Assembly: GCA_031292195.1 (NCBI GenBank) | Contig: JARLHP010000027.1 | Span: forward strand, 1-46,617 | From: Syntrophobacteraceae bacterium | Lineage (GTDB): Bacteria; Desulfobacterota; Syntrophobacteria; Syntrophobacterales; Syntrophobacteraceae | Length of the DNA: 46,617 nucleotides | Reading direction: 5' to 3' | Shown: piece after piece, positions 25,539 to 34,742 of the stretch | How positions within the stretch are numbered: the first letter of the stretch is position 1 | How the letters are laid out: each line of letters opens with the position of its first letter | The notes under the pieces: model-generated | What the model was told of the DNA's origin: nothing | Seen by the model: only the letters and a program-made list of their open reading frames with translations | Databases searched by the model: none | Translations under genes and position numbers: made by a program

Positions 25539-25763
25539 TGGTTCGTTCTCCAACAGTCGCGGTAGAAAATTTCGAGCAATTAATGATTATGCTGGATGTT
25601 GACCCAATAGTCACATGGTATCAGAGGCAGTGAGAGTTCGGCAAGTACGAGTGTGGCGGTGGCTCCGCTTATGCCTGTCGCCGGCGGACGACATGAGGGC
25701 TGTCTGCTCTCATGCCGTGCCGCGCGGATCATAGGGGTTGCGTTTTCCGGCGAAAATGAATAC

Positions 25764-25789
25764 GGATCAAACCACGGGTGGTTTGATCC
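25764..25789. terminator. perfect hairpin downstream of the 25841 chemoreceptor gene
   Basis: GGATCAAACCA (25764-25774) and TGGTTTGATCC (25779-25789) form a perfect 11-bp stem with a CGGG loop. The stem starts 52 bp past the end of the chemoreceptor gene at 25841, a likely place for transcript termination. The T-run after the stem is poor, so intrinsic termination is uncertain. It could alternatively be an operator or an mRNA-end protecting hairpin. Confidence 0.45.
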
Positions 25790-25840
25790 TGGCGCCCCGC
25801 TTGGGCAGGCCGGACCGCACGAGCGGCGGCGGGAGCCGCC

Positions 25841-27757
25841 TCACACCGTCCAGCGGTACCCGATGCGCACGCCGCCCCAGTGTTGTCCCCGCACCAGGAT
25901 GGGAGCGCTGACGTCCTGCATCAGAACGTATGCCCCCCCGCCCATGTCGCGCACATAGGATTGCAGTAAAACCGTCCCGGTGTTGACCGCCCCCGAAAGT
26001 CCAACACGATCGTTGAATATGCGGCGATTTCGGCAATTGGCGTTGTTCCATGCCGGATCGTTGGGACGTTGCGGCTTGGAGTAGTTTTCGTTGTGGGTAG
26101 GCAAATAACCGTTACGGTCGACCGGCACACAAAACACAGCCCCCGGCAACACCGTAACGACTTTATCGATGATGGGCGGCAAAACTTCGTCGCACAAGGA
26201 AAGGCATCGGGTGGTAAACTGCGCCGGGTCGCTGCCCGGCACCGGGACGTAGTTGGTGTCGAATAACGCGTCCAGGGTGATTCGCCGAGTCGACAAGGCC
26301 CCTTCAAAGGCCGCCGATACCAGGACCGACGCTTCTTTTACCAACTGTATGTAGGGAAGATCGATACCCTCGGGGCTGGACAGAATTTTATCCATTTCGC
26401 TCGCCGGCGGTGGCCTGAAGCTCAAGTGATCGGAGTCGGCGACTGTGGCTTCAACTGTTGCCAGACCACAAAGGGTTAACCACAATCGGGTCCCGCGGGC
26501 GGGCAGTGCTTTGCCTTCTATCCGGCATTTGCCTGCCCCCAGTTCCCAGGCCTTTACCACTTGCCCGGCGTGATCGAAGAGCTTTACGGGAATATTGGGA
26601 CGGGAGGTATGCAGCAACACCGGGTAGGGAACCGGCAGCACGGCCGACCCGCGTGCGCTCCCGCTAGAGACCACCAGTTGGTTGATCCCTCTCAGTTTTT
26701 CTCCCATCTCACGCAGACTGCCAACCCCCGAAGAGATATTCGATGCCGAATCATTGGACATCCGGTTGGCGGTCTGGCACAGCTCGGCAATATCCGTAGC
26801 GGCTTCAGCCGCCAGTTTGGCTGCATCGGACATGCTCTCCGCCGACCGTCGGATTTCAGCCGCCACCACCGATTGTTCTTCCACCGCCGAGGCTGTTGAC
26901 TCCGTGGTTTCCTGCATCGTGGTAATGTTTTCGGCTATCGACTGTGTCACGGTCACCAGTTGCCCAAAGGTCTGGCCGAGGCCTATCAGATTCTTGCGGA
27001 TCTCTTCCGTGGCTTTTGTGGTCTGGTTGGCCAACAGTTTGACCTCGTTGGCCACCACGGCGAAGCCCCTGCCCTTTTCGCCCACCCGGGCCGCCTCGAT
27101 GGTGGCGTTCAGCGCCAAGACGTTGGTCTGGCTGGCAATATTGCTCACCACCTGTACTATTTTGCTCGACTCATCCACGGCCTTGCGCATGACGTCGACT
27201 ACCTGTACCGCATTATCGACCTTTGAAGAGATGCTGCCGGCGGCACTGGCGGCGTTTGCCATCTGGGCCGCTATCAGATGGACCGCGGCCCCCATTTCTT
27301 CAATGGAGGAGGCTACGGTGGTTGTCAGTGTTTGCACTCTGCCGGCGGCCTCGGCCCCCTTATTGGAGTTGACCAGGACCTCGCTGACGGTCCTGGCGGT
27401 ATCCAGGACGGAGCCTTCGACTCCGCTCATACCATCGATCACCGCGTGGACAACACACTGGGTTTCACCGTCAATGGCCGAAGAAACAGCTCCCACCTGG
27501 CGCTGCGACCAAAATTCCAGCGCCCCCCGCAGTTGGGCGAGGCGCCCGTCAACTGTTTTTTGTCCGGCGGCAACGAAACCACCGGTAACCCGCCTGCTCC
27601 CGGTGATTACGACGGCTTCAATCAGGCAGAAGGCCAAAAACGCCGCCAGACGGTAGCCTGCACTCCATGCCAAGCCCGCCACCAAAATACTCAGTACAGC
27701 AGCCCCAAGACCCACAACAACCAATACCGCGGCGGAAAAGTAATTGTTCGCCTTCAT
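25841..27757 (-). CDS. methyl-accepting chemotaxis protein with C-terminal sensory region
   Basis: The 638-residue protein has two hydrophobic segments at its start (about residues 5-50) and no periplasmic sensor. A chemoreceptor signalling region follows, with the hairpin tip [20 protein letters not shown] (about 213-235). Beyond this lies a PilZ-like segment (about 384-450: [13 protein letters not shown] and [14 protein letters not shown]). A C-terminal domain (about 500-638) reads [35 protein letters not shown] and [20 protein letters not shown]. That last domain recurs at the C-terminus of cytosolic MCPs, mostly in Alphaproteobacteria, and is thought to sense an intracellular signal. The order (signalling first, sensing last) is unusual. 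GGAGG lies before the ATG at 27757, so the longer frame is rejected. Confidence 0.85.
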   Translation of the reverse strand: MKANNYFSAAVLVVVGLGAAVLSILVAGLAWSAGYRLAAFLAFCLIEAVVITGSRRVTGGFVAAGQKTVDGRLAQLRGALEFWSQRQVGAVSSAIDGETQCVVHAVIDGMSGVEGSVLDTARTVSEVLVNSNKGAEAAGRVQTLTTTVASSIEEMGAAVHLIAAQMANAASAAGSISSKVDNAVQVVDVMRKAVDESSKIVQVVSNIASQTNVLALNATIEAARVGEKGRGFAVVANEVKLLANQTTKATEEIRKNLIGLGQTFGQLVTVTQSIAENITTMQETTESTASAVEEQSVVAAEIRRSAESMSDAAKLAAEAATDIAELCQTANRMSNDSASNISSGVGSLREMGEKLRGINQLVVSSGSARGSAVLPVPYPVLLHTSRPNIPVKLFDHAGQVVKAWELGAGKCRIEGKALPARGTRLWLTLCGLATVEATVADSDHLSFRPPPASEMDKILSSPEGIDLPYIQLVKEASVLVSAAFEGALSTRRITLDALFDTNYVPVPGSDPAQFTTRCLSLCDEVLPPIIDKVVTVLPGAVFCVPVDRNGYLPTHNENYSKPQRPNDPAWNNANCRNRRIFNDRVGLSGAVNTGTVLLQSYVRDMGGGAYVLMQDVSAPILVRGQHWGGVRIGYRWTV

Positions 27758-27905
27758 TTTTCCTCCACCAAGCCGAAGAGGACAAAGCCCTCGCATTCGG
27801 ATAGAGGCATGGCTCATCTTTGGATCCTTCTCATCTGCGCAAATACGTCGCAGCCAGCCCAAAGCGGCCATGCCCGGGAAAATACTTTCCCGTAAGTCGC
27901 CCTCG

Positions 27906-28892
27906 CTAAACTCTAAACCGGCCCACCAGCGACCGGAGTTGTTCAGAAAGCTTGGAGAGTTCCAGGGCGCTTGCCTGAACATGCCCGCCGTCACTGCTTA
28001 TCTGGGTAATGGTGTCGTTAACCAGGGCGATGTCGGTAGCTATCGATTGTGACACCGTGGCGGTCTGGGCTATGCGTTCGTTGGAATCCTTAACGCTCGA
28101 TGAGGCTTCGGCGATGTTGGACGCTACGTCTTTAGTTACTGCGGCCTGCTCTTCGATAGCCACCGCGATGGTGGATACGATTTCACTCACCTGGTTTATC
28201 ACCTGTGCGATCTGCTCGATATCGTCGATAGCCCCGCCGGTGGATGCCTGAATGGAGGCGATCTTCCCCTTGATGTCTTCGGTGGCCGTAGCGGTCTGTT
28301 GGGCCAGCTCCTTTATCTCATTGGCCACCACGGCGAAGCCTTTACCCGCCGCACCAGCCCGGGCGGCTTCGATGGTCGCGTTCAAAGCCAGCAGGTTGGT
28401 CTGTGCCGAAATACTGGTGATGGTCTCCGTAACCTGACCGATTTCCTGCGCCGCTCTGCCCAGTTCCTTCATCATGCTGGTTATCGCACGGGCCTGCTCG
28501 GTCGCATCGCTGCTGATCGATCTGGCTTTCTCGGAGTTGGAAGCGATCTCTCCAATTGTGGCGCTCAGTTCTTCCGTAGCCCCCGCCACCGAGGTCAGGT
28601 TGCTTGTGGCCTGCTCCATGCTGTCCGAAACCGAATTGGTGTTGATGCTGGATTCTTCGGCTGCCGCCGCCACGGTTCTGGCTCTCTGCGATATCTCTTT
28701 TGTTCCCGAAGCCATTTGCCCCGAAATGGCGGAGAGTTCAGTGGAGGAGGCGGCCAGCATTTGCACTCCATTGTTACTATCGACCACCATACCGTGCATT
28801 TGTCCCCGCATTTCGTTTAGCGCCGTCGCAAGATCTCCGATCTCATCCCTTTGTGAAACCTGCAGGGTCTGAGTCATATCCCCTGCCGCCAT
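27906..28892 (-). pseudogene. C-terminal signalling half of a broken chemoreceptor
   Basis: This half holds the end of a HAMP domain and a full MCP signalling domain: [19 protein letters not shown], the hairpin tip [20 protein letters not shown] and a C-terminal [18 protein letters not shown]. It begins at an internal Met and is cut off from its sensor by a TAG at 28932-28934. The reading frame is the same as the upstream half, so suppression of the TAG would restore a full protein, though with a short out-of-frame linker. On its own it could be made only if a start exists in the interrupted linker; I see no ribosome-binding site there. The gene is likely inactive unless the change is a sequence error. 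Confidence 0.8.
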
Positions 28893-28931
28893 CGTTTTGG
28901 CAAAAACGACCCCTAGCCTTGCTAGGGTTGA

Positions 28932-29480
28932 CTATGCTGCGAGTGACAAGGAACGAAAAAGTGATTGCAAGGCGATGATTCCCACTGCGATCAGCAACGA
29001 TCGCAAATTTGAGTAGACTGAAGCGGCATTTTCATCTATTTGCCGCAACTTTTTTGCCCGAAGCTCGTTCATGGCGGTTAAGACCTCCATGCACATCCGT
29101 TTATAAGCTTGATTGGTGTACACGTCGATGGCCTTGGATTCATTACCTGCCATGGAAAGCTCTATGGCCTTATTATCCGCTTTTTTTACGCTGGCAATTG
29201 CCTCGTCAAACCTCGCCATCAATTCACGACCTTCAGGTGTTTTTGTCAACATCCTCAGGGTATTCAAATTGTTTTCATAAGCTACCATTATTTGAGCCAG
29301 ACTATCCTTGATTTCATTTTTTTGTGCAATATCCTTGTGCAGAAGGATAGCTGCTACGGTGCCCATGGCATCACGCACGTTGTCGTTAACACTAGCTGTT
29401 AGAGATTCCTTATTAGATTCTTCCGCTGTATCAATTCTAAGTTGGTTGATTGAATATATTCCCCAAAGCGCAAAAGCCAT
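28932..29480 (-). pseudogene. N-terminal sensor half of a broken chemoreceptor
   Basis: The half encodes a 4HB-type ligand-binding region (GIYSINQLRIDTAEESNKES through YTNQAYKRMCMEVLTAMNEL) and the second membrane helix LRSLLIAVGIIA. It then runs into LQSLFRSLSLAA and a TAG. Restoring one base after GIIA gives [15 protein letters not shown], the normal helix and HAMP start. Restoring two bases later rejoins the downstream half. The first membrane helix is also shortened: upstream of 29480 there is an in-frame TGA at 29493-29495. The gene has therefore lost its true N-terminus as well as its linker. Confidence 0.8.
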
Positions 29481-29485
29481 TATTA

Positions 29486-29580
29486 GATGACGTCATCGCG
29501 CATACGACGACCTTATCCCCATCGAGCCTGACAGGACTCCCGGTTACACCCACCGTCTTTGCCTTAGCGATGACGTCATC
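29486..29580. repeat. direct repeats of a 12-bp palindrome at the broken chemoreceptor 5' end
   Basis: The perfect palindrome GATGACGTCATC occurs at 29486-29497 and again at 29569-29580, start to start 83 bp apart. The first copy lies 6 bp from the truncated chemoreceptor start. The interval (29498-29568) has no recognised gene. The arrangement may be a scar of an insertion or deletion that removed the gene start, or a pair of protein-binding sites. Confidence 0.5.
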
Positions 29581-29665
29581 TCCGACGAGAGACTTCAACA
29601 CAACTTATCGGCAACCATTACGAGAAGCTTCAATAAAAAAGGGGACAGCCGGGTATCGTGAGCGT

Positions 29666-29754
29666 CAGCGGATCCACGAAGCACACGAAGGAGCACGAAG
29701 CAACAGCCCAAGTTCCGATCTTTCTTAGTGCTCCTTAGTGTGCTTAGTGGATAG
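29666..29754. repeat. 89-bp inverted-repeat element, copy 1
   Basis: The element has 29-bp arms (29672-29700 and 29724-29752) that match with three differences (ATCCACGAAGCACACGAAGG, then AGCACGAAG) around a core CAACAGCCCAAGTTCCGATC. A second copy at 40940-41028 has the same length and differs at four positions. Copy 1 overlaps the 3' end of the hybrid kinase gene: the kinase's last residues (STKHTKEH) and its stop codon come from this element. Confidence 0.75.
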
Positions 29755-32628
29755 AATTTCTTTTTTTACCGCCATTCCCAGTTTTTCCAACGAATAGGGC
29801 TTTTTGAGATACCCGCCGGCTCCCAGCTCCTGGGCTTTCTGTACCCGTCCTGTTTCAGCGAAACCGCTTACGATGATCGCTTTCTGACCAGGATGGATTT
29901 GGAGTATTTTGATGTAGGTATCCAGTCCGTCCATGCCGGGCGCCATGATCATATCCAAAACAATCAGGTCGACCGCCTGTGTTTTGAGGTACTCCACTGC
30001 CGCCTCTCCGCCGGACGCGCTCCGCACGCGGTAGTTGAGCTTTGTCAGCATGCGATCCGCCAACTCACGCTGAGCTTCCACATCATCGACCACCAGGATG
30101 GTCTGGCCATTGCCCATGTATTCGAGAACGGAGGAGGAAACCTGATTTTCCGCGACTTGCTTTCGCGTAATCGGAAAATAAAGGCTGAAGATAGTCCCTT
30201 TGCCCTCCTCGGTCTCGACGTTGATGTAGCCGCGGTGGTCTTTCACCGTACCCCAGACCACGGAGAGTCCCAGCCCCGTTCCGCTTTTCCCCATAACCTT
30301 TCTGGTATAAAAGGGTTCGAAGATGTGCTTCAGATCGGTAGGGGCTATCCCGTCACCCGTGTCCGAAACCGACAGCACAACATAGTCTCCTTCCCGGACC
30401 TCGTCGTATCCCGTGACCGGCCGGTCCAGATAGCGGTTCTCGGTTTTCACGGTCAAAACGCCCCCCCGGGGCATGGCTTCAGCAACATTGGAAACAAGGT
30501 TCATGAGCGTCTGGCCCAGGTGAACGTGGGAGCCTTCAATATTGAAGAGTTCCGGATCGAGACAGGTCTCCACCTTCACACCGGGATGGCTGGACAGAAG
30601 CCTTTCAAACACCAGTGTCTTTTGATAGTCTTCAACGACCCGGTTCAGATTGTATACCTCGACAACAGGGACGCCCCGCCTTGCCAGGGTCAACAAGTCC
30701 TGAACAATCGCGGCGGCTCTTTCGCCCGCCTGTTTGATATGCAAGGCATGAGATCTGGCCGGATTGGATGCCTCTATTTTATCGAAAAGCAGCTCCGAAT
30801 AACCGATCAGGATTCCCAAAACATTGTTGAGATCATGGGCCACCCCCCCCGCCAACATGCCCAGAGCCTCCATTTTCTCTGCCCGAAACAAACGCTCCTG
30901 GAGCATTGTTTCATTCGTTAAATCCTTGATTACTCCCTGATAACCGATTATGGCGCCGTCCTGGTCTTTTTTGGGAACCGCGGTGATGAGAGCATTGATG
31001 ATACTGCCATCCTTTTTTCGCAGGTTCACTCTATAGTCCTGGCTGAACCCCTTTTCCTTTATGATTGCGACGTGATTTTGCCTGTCCTGCCCGTTCTCAT
31101 AAAAATTTGCTATTCTAGTGGTGCGCAGTTCCTCTCCGTCCTGGTAGCCAAAGAGAACCACGGCGGCCTCGTTAAAATCTATCCATCGACCGTCCGTGGA
31201 AGTGATGAAGACGCAATCTCTCGATGTTTCAAAAAAGGTCTTATACTTTTCCCTGATTTTTTCCGCTTCTTCTTCCGCCCGCTTTCGTTCGGTGATGTCG
31301 CGGTTGGCGCCCCAATAACCAGCCACCTCCCCTTGAGCATCGAACAAAGGGGCCCCGGTGCATTCCAGAAAGACCTGATGTCCATTGCGGTGGAGGTGCT
31401 TGCAGGCGATACGAAAAAATGTCTCCTTCCTGTCGAAGTAACCTCTCATCTCTTGCACGATCCGCTCTTTTTCTTCCGGATCAAAGAACTCCCAGTGGAG
31501 TTTCCCGATTACTTCCGCGAGCTCATAACCCAGGATGCTTCTTACGGCCTGACTGGAATAGACGTACCGCCCCCTGCGGTCCACCTCCCATATCCACTCT
31601 TGGGAGTTCTCGCCCACCTGCTGAAACCGTTCTTCGCTCCTGCGCAGGACCTCGGCCGATTTCATGGTATGATAGGCCAGGCTGATGGGTATTATGAGTA
31701 AAAGCAGGACAACGACCGTCAAAATCACGCCAATCGACTCATAGATCGCAATCCTTCCCTGCGGAGCCAGGATCACGATCGACCACCCTTCCCGGTCGAC
31801 CTCCCGGCGCGAAGCCAGATACCATTTACCCTCCAGACGCACTTCCATCCCGTCGGTGACTTCCCTTGGCAGGAGAACTTCGAAGGGTCCGTTACCAAAC
31901 TGCCTGGAACCAATCAACTTATTGCGCTCACCGGGCTGCAGGGGCCAGAGGCTCTTTAAGAGCATCCCCGCTTTGCCGGAAAGAAAAATGATGCCCTGGG
32001 GACTGACGAAAAAACAATAGGACTGATGGCGAAATTGCGTTTGAAGTTGGTCGAGATCGGTCTTCATCACCATAACGCCCACAGGGGTGTTGGCAGGGCC
32101 GGTAACAGGACAACTGGCAAAAAGCCCTCTCTGCAGCGATGTAACCCCGAGGGCGAAATAATGCCCGCCATGGCCTCTTAGCGCCTCTGTGAAATAAGGG
32201 CGGAACTGGTAGCCTTTGCCGACGAAGCTGTCCGCTTCCCTGCGGTTGGAAGAGGCAACAGCGCGCCCGGTCTTATCCAGCAGATATGTCACGGAAGCAC
32301 TCAGAGCCTCGTTGTACCTGTCAAGAGTCGAGTTGGCGCGCTCAATATTTTCCTTCGTGGGGGCAGTCAGCGCCGGAGCGATCCAAGGCGAGAGGGAAAG
32401 CGATTTGACCACCCCTTCCATCTTTTTGACTTCATAGGTCAGGCGAGCGGCCAGGAGCATGGTTGTGGCATGGCTCTCCTTGATAATCTCGCGGCGGGCC
32501 TTGGCGCCCAGGTAGTCCGCCACACCCCATCCGGCAACGATGGTGAACGAGGAGATAATCAAACACCCCATCAGCCATCGCCGTCCCGGAAAGCTCATCC
32601 CTTGGAGTTTAAAGCGCATCGTCTTCAT
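29725..32628 (-). CDS. hybrid sensor histidine kinase (Cache-PAS-PAS-HisKA-HATPase-REC)
   Basis: The 967-residue protein has a membrane helix at about residues 15-40, a periplasmic Cache-like sensor (about 41-295; TYEVKKMEGVVKSLSLSPWI) and a second helix (about 297-320). Two PAS domains follow (about 335-455 and 460-575), then a kinase core with phosphoacceptor His 598 in GGVAHDLNNVLG, an ATPase with SDTGDGIAPTDLKHIFEPF and GTGLGLSVVWG, and a C-terminal receiver with Asp 892 in LIVLDMIMAPGMDG. It resembles two-component hybrids with unknown stimulus. No cognate regulator gene adjoins it. GAGG lies before the ATG at 32628. The last residues and stop come from an 89-bp repeat. Confidence 0.9.
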   Translation of the reverse strand: MKTMRFKLQGMSFPGRRWLMGCLIISSFTIVAGWGVADYLGAKARREIIKESHATTMLLAARLTYEVKKMEGVVKSLSLSPWIAPALTAPTKENIERANSTLDRYNEALSASVTYLLDKTGRAVASSNRREADSFVGKGYQFRPYFTEALRGHGGHYFALGVTSLQRGLFASCPVTGPANTPVGVMVMKTDLDQLQTQFRHQSYCFFVSPQGIIFLSGKAGMLLKSLWPLQPGERNKLIGSRQFGNGPFEVLLPREVTDGMEVRLEGKWYLASRREVDREGWSIVILAPQGRIAIYESIGVILTVVVLLLLIIPISLAYHTMKSAEVLRRSEERFQQVGENSQEWIWEVDRRGRYVYSSQAVRSILGYELAEVIGKLHWEFFDPEEKERIVQEMRGYFDRKETFFRIACKHLHRNGHQVFLECTGAPLFDAQGEVAGYWGANRDITERKRAEEEAEKIREKYKTFFETSRDCVFITSTDGRWIDFNEAAVVLFGYQDGEELRTTRIANFYENGQDRQNHVAIIKEKGFSQDYRVNLRKKDGSIINALITAVPKKDQDGAIIGYQGVIKDLTNETMLQERLFRAEKMEALGMLAGGVAHDLNNVLGILIGYSELLFDKIEASNPARSHALHIKQAGERAAAIVQDLLTLARRGVPVVEVYNLNRVVEDYQKTLVFERLLSSHPGVKVETCLDPELFNIEGSHVHLGQTLMNLVSNVAEAMPRGGVLTVKTENRYLDRPVTGYDEVREGDYVVLSVSDTGDGIAPTDLKHIFEPFYTRKVMGKSGTGLGLSVVWGTVKDHRGYINVETEEGKGTIFSLYFPITRKQVAENQVSSSVLEYMGNGQTILVVDDVEAQRELADRMLTKLNYRVRSASGGEAAVEYLKTQAVDLIVLDMIMAPGMDGLDTYIKILQIHPGQKAIIVSGFAETGRVQKAQELGAGGYLKKPYSLEKLGMAVKKEILSTKHTKEH

Positions 32629-32792
32629 GAGCCACCTCGTCGTGGTCCGCGCAAATTTCTTTTCTTTAAAAAAGCGAACAAGACTATCTCTCCGCAAAAA
32701 TTTTGTCACACCTGTCGGAAAATGTGTGCAGCTTTTTAGCGCATTTGAAGGGTGAAATCGACCCCCTCGCCACCACCACGGGGCAAGGAAGA

Positions 32793-32872
32793 CGATAGAG
32801 CGGGCGCCCAACGACCCGGGGCCTGCGCTCAGTCGCCGTTGGGCTTCGCTCTTGCCCCCCGCGCAACTATCG
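32793..32872. other. structured intergenic palindrome upstream of the first hybrid kinase
   Basis: Within the gap 32629-33119 (491 bp), CGATAG (32793-32798) pairs with CTATCG (32867-32872). An inner GCCCAACG (32806-32813) pairs with CGTTGGGC (32837-32844), and a further GAC/GTC pair extends the stem across a 2-base bulge. The fold is possible on either strand. It may be a miniature element or part of a 5' leader of the kinase gene. The other parts of the gap hold no gene or RNA that I recognise, and I saw no TPP riboswitch before thiM. Confidence 0.4.
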
Positions 32873-33119
32873 CCCTGCAAAATGTAAAGTTATAACAGCA
32901 AACTACGTGCCACCCAAAGGTTATTATCGAGGTTTATACTTCCCATGGATTCTACGACGGAGCGCACCCCACTTGCGCAGGCCGGGATGATGCTGCATAA
33001 TTGGTTCGCATCCGATAACCCGCGTCGTGCCTGTGCCCCCGGGCCGATGCCTTGAAATCGACTTTTGCAAAAATCCGGGCGGCAACCACTCAGGCCCCCG
33101 CTTTTCAATGGAGTGAGCC

Positions 33120-33923
33120 GTGAAAATGGTGGAAGAGATTTGCAGCAGTGTGGAACAAATCAGGAATATTCATCCCCTGGTTCACAACATCACCAATTAC
33201 GTTGTCATGAATTTTACCGCAAATGTGCTCCTGGCCCTCGGCGCCTCCCCGGTGATGGCCCACGCCGAGGAAGAAGTCGAGGAGATGGTCGGGCTGGCCA
33301 ACGCGCTTGTCCTAAATATTGGGACACTGTCCCAACCCTGGATCGATTCCATGGCGAGGGCCGCCCGTGCCGCCCGGAACCGCTCTATTCCGGTGGTGCT
33401 CGATCCGGTGGGAGCGGGAGCCACCAGATTCAGGACCGAGACTGCCCGGCGCCTTCTGGGCGAAACGCCGCCCGCCGTGCTGCGCGGCAATGGTTCCGAG
33501 ATTATGGCGCTGGCCGGCTCGAAGGGGACCACCAAAGGCGTTGATTCCGTCGCCGGGTCGCAGGACGCCAGGCAGGCCGCCATGGATCTGGCCAAAAGCT
33601 ACGGCATGGTAGTGGCCGTCACGGGCGCGGAGGATTTTGTGACCGACGGGTCGAGGAGAGCGCTGATTGCAAACGGACATGGACTCTTGAGCAGGGTTAC
33701 GGGAACCGGCTGCGCGGTCAGCGCCGTCACCGGCGCCTTCTGCGGGGTCCAAAAGGACCCCTTTACAGCCGCCCTCGGTGCGCTGGTCACCTTCGGGATT
33801 GCAGGAGAGATTGCCGCCCGGGAAGCCCCGGGGCCCGGAAGTTTTCAAATAAGGCTTCTCGATGCGCTCGACGCCGTTGACTCCCCGGCCATAAGAGAGC
33901 TCGCCCGGGTGAGCCTGTCATGA
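33120..33923 (+). CDS. thiM: hydroxyethylthiazole kinase
   Basis: ThiM phosphorylates the thiazole alcohol in thiamine salvage. The 267-residue protein has [44 protein letters not shown], the ribokinase-like anion-hole [18 protein letters not shown] (catalytic Cys) and [10 protein letters not shown]. These match the family at its usual length. It starts at a GTG with GGAG six bases upstream, since the ATG two codons later is too far from that site. It overlaps thiE by ATGA, so the pair is translationally coupled. Confidence 0.95.
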   Translation: MKMVEEICSSVEQIRNIHPLVHNITNYVVMNFTANVLLALGASPVMAHAEEEVEEMVGLANALVLNIGTLSQPWIDSMARAARAARNRSIPVVLDPVGAGATRFRTETARRLLGETPPAVLRGNGSEIMALAGSKGTTKGVDSVAGSQDARQAAMDLAKSYGMVVAVTGAEDFVTDGSRRALIANGHGLLSRVTGTGCAVSAVTGAFCGVQKDPFTAALGALVTFGIAGEIAAREAPGPGSFQIRLLDALDAVDSPAIRELARVSLS

Positions 33924-34621
33924 AAGAGGGCCAATCGATAATTGATCTGAGGCTCTACCTTGTGACGGACAAGGGCCTGTCACGGGGCCGTCCCATGGAG
34001 GAAATAGTCCGCCAAAGCGTCGCGGCGGGTGTGACCGCTGTGCAGCTCCGCGAAAAGGATGCCCCCACCAGGGAGTTTTTGGAGCAGGCCTTTGCGCTGA
34101 GGCGGGCGACCTCGCAACTCTTCGTTCCGCTCATAATCAACGACCGGGTGGATGTGGCGCTGGCCTGCCGCGCCGATGGAGTCCATCTGGGTCAGTCGGA
34201 CATGCCCTGCGCTCTTGCCCGCGGGCTGGTCGGACAAGAGATGATCATCGGGGTCTCCGCGAGCACCCTGGAGGAGGCACTGGAGGCCGAAGCCGACGGG
34301 GCGGACTACCTGGGCGTGGGGCCCCTGTTTGCCACCTCCACCAAGGCCGATGCCCTGCCGGCCACGGGCCTCGACCTTTTGCGGACTATTCGCCGCGCCG
34401 TTCGCATCCCCCTGGTGGGGATCGGCGGCATAAATCACCAAAATGGCGGCGAAGTCATTCGCGCCGGGGCCGATGGAGTGGCGGTGGTATCGGCCATAGT
34501 CGCCGGCGCCGATCCCGGCGCGGCGGCACGGGCGCTGAGAGCCAAAGTCGACGAGGCGCTGGAGGCGGCGGGCGGTGGGACCGCCGGCCGGGATTGCCAA
34601 GCCCAAACCACGGACTTTTAG
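33920..34621 (+). CDS. thiE: thiamine-phosphate synthase
   Basis: ThiE joins the pyrimidine and thiazole phosphates to make thiamine phosphate. The 233-residue protein is a TIM barrel with [80 protein letters not shown] and [14 protein letters not shown], which include the pyrophosphate and Mg-binding positions of the family. ThiE proteins usually end near residue 215. The last residues here ([16 protein letters not shown]) come from a 49-bp repeat element (34571-34619), so they are probably a neutral tail. Confidence 0.96.
   Translation: MKEGQSIIDLRLYLVTDKGLSRGRPMEEIVRQSVAAGVTAVQLREKDAPTREFLEQAFALRRATSQLFVPLIINDRVDVALACRADGVHLGQSDMPCALARGLVGQEMIIGVSASTLEEALEAEADGADYLGVGPLFATSTKADALPATGLDLLRTIRRAVRIPLVGIGGINHQNGGEVIRAGADGVAVVSAIVAGADPGAAARALRAKVDEALEAAGGGTAGRDCQAQTTDF
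34571..34619 (+). repeat. 49-bp gene-end element inside the thiE 3' end
   Basis: This is the gene-sense copy of the element whose reverse complement lies at 24314-24362, with 48 of 49 positions identical. It reads through a GGCGGTGGGACCGCC hairpin, GGCCGGGATTGCCAAGCCC and CGGACTTTT, and the next bases complete the thiE TAG stop. Compared with the other copies, which start just after a stop codon, this one has replaced the original end of the coding sequence. Confidence 0.75.
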
Positions 34622-34742
34622 CGTTCCTGCTCCTTTTTAGAGATCCGCATATAATGAAACCGCAATCTGGAAAAAACTCTCTAAAAATAGTAGACTATCA
34701 CCTTTACGTGATACTATCGACCAATCCAACCCGGGCCGTTAA

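Noticed and set aside
29498-29568. Possible c-di-GMP riboswitch or small ORF before the broken chemoreceptor
   Set aside because: Riboswitches are common before MCP genes, but I could not match the core sequence or stems of the known classes. The short frame lacks a ribosome-binding site.
33000-33119. TPP riboswitch before thiM
   Set aside because: The CUGAGA and ACCUGA core sequences are absent on the plus strand.
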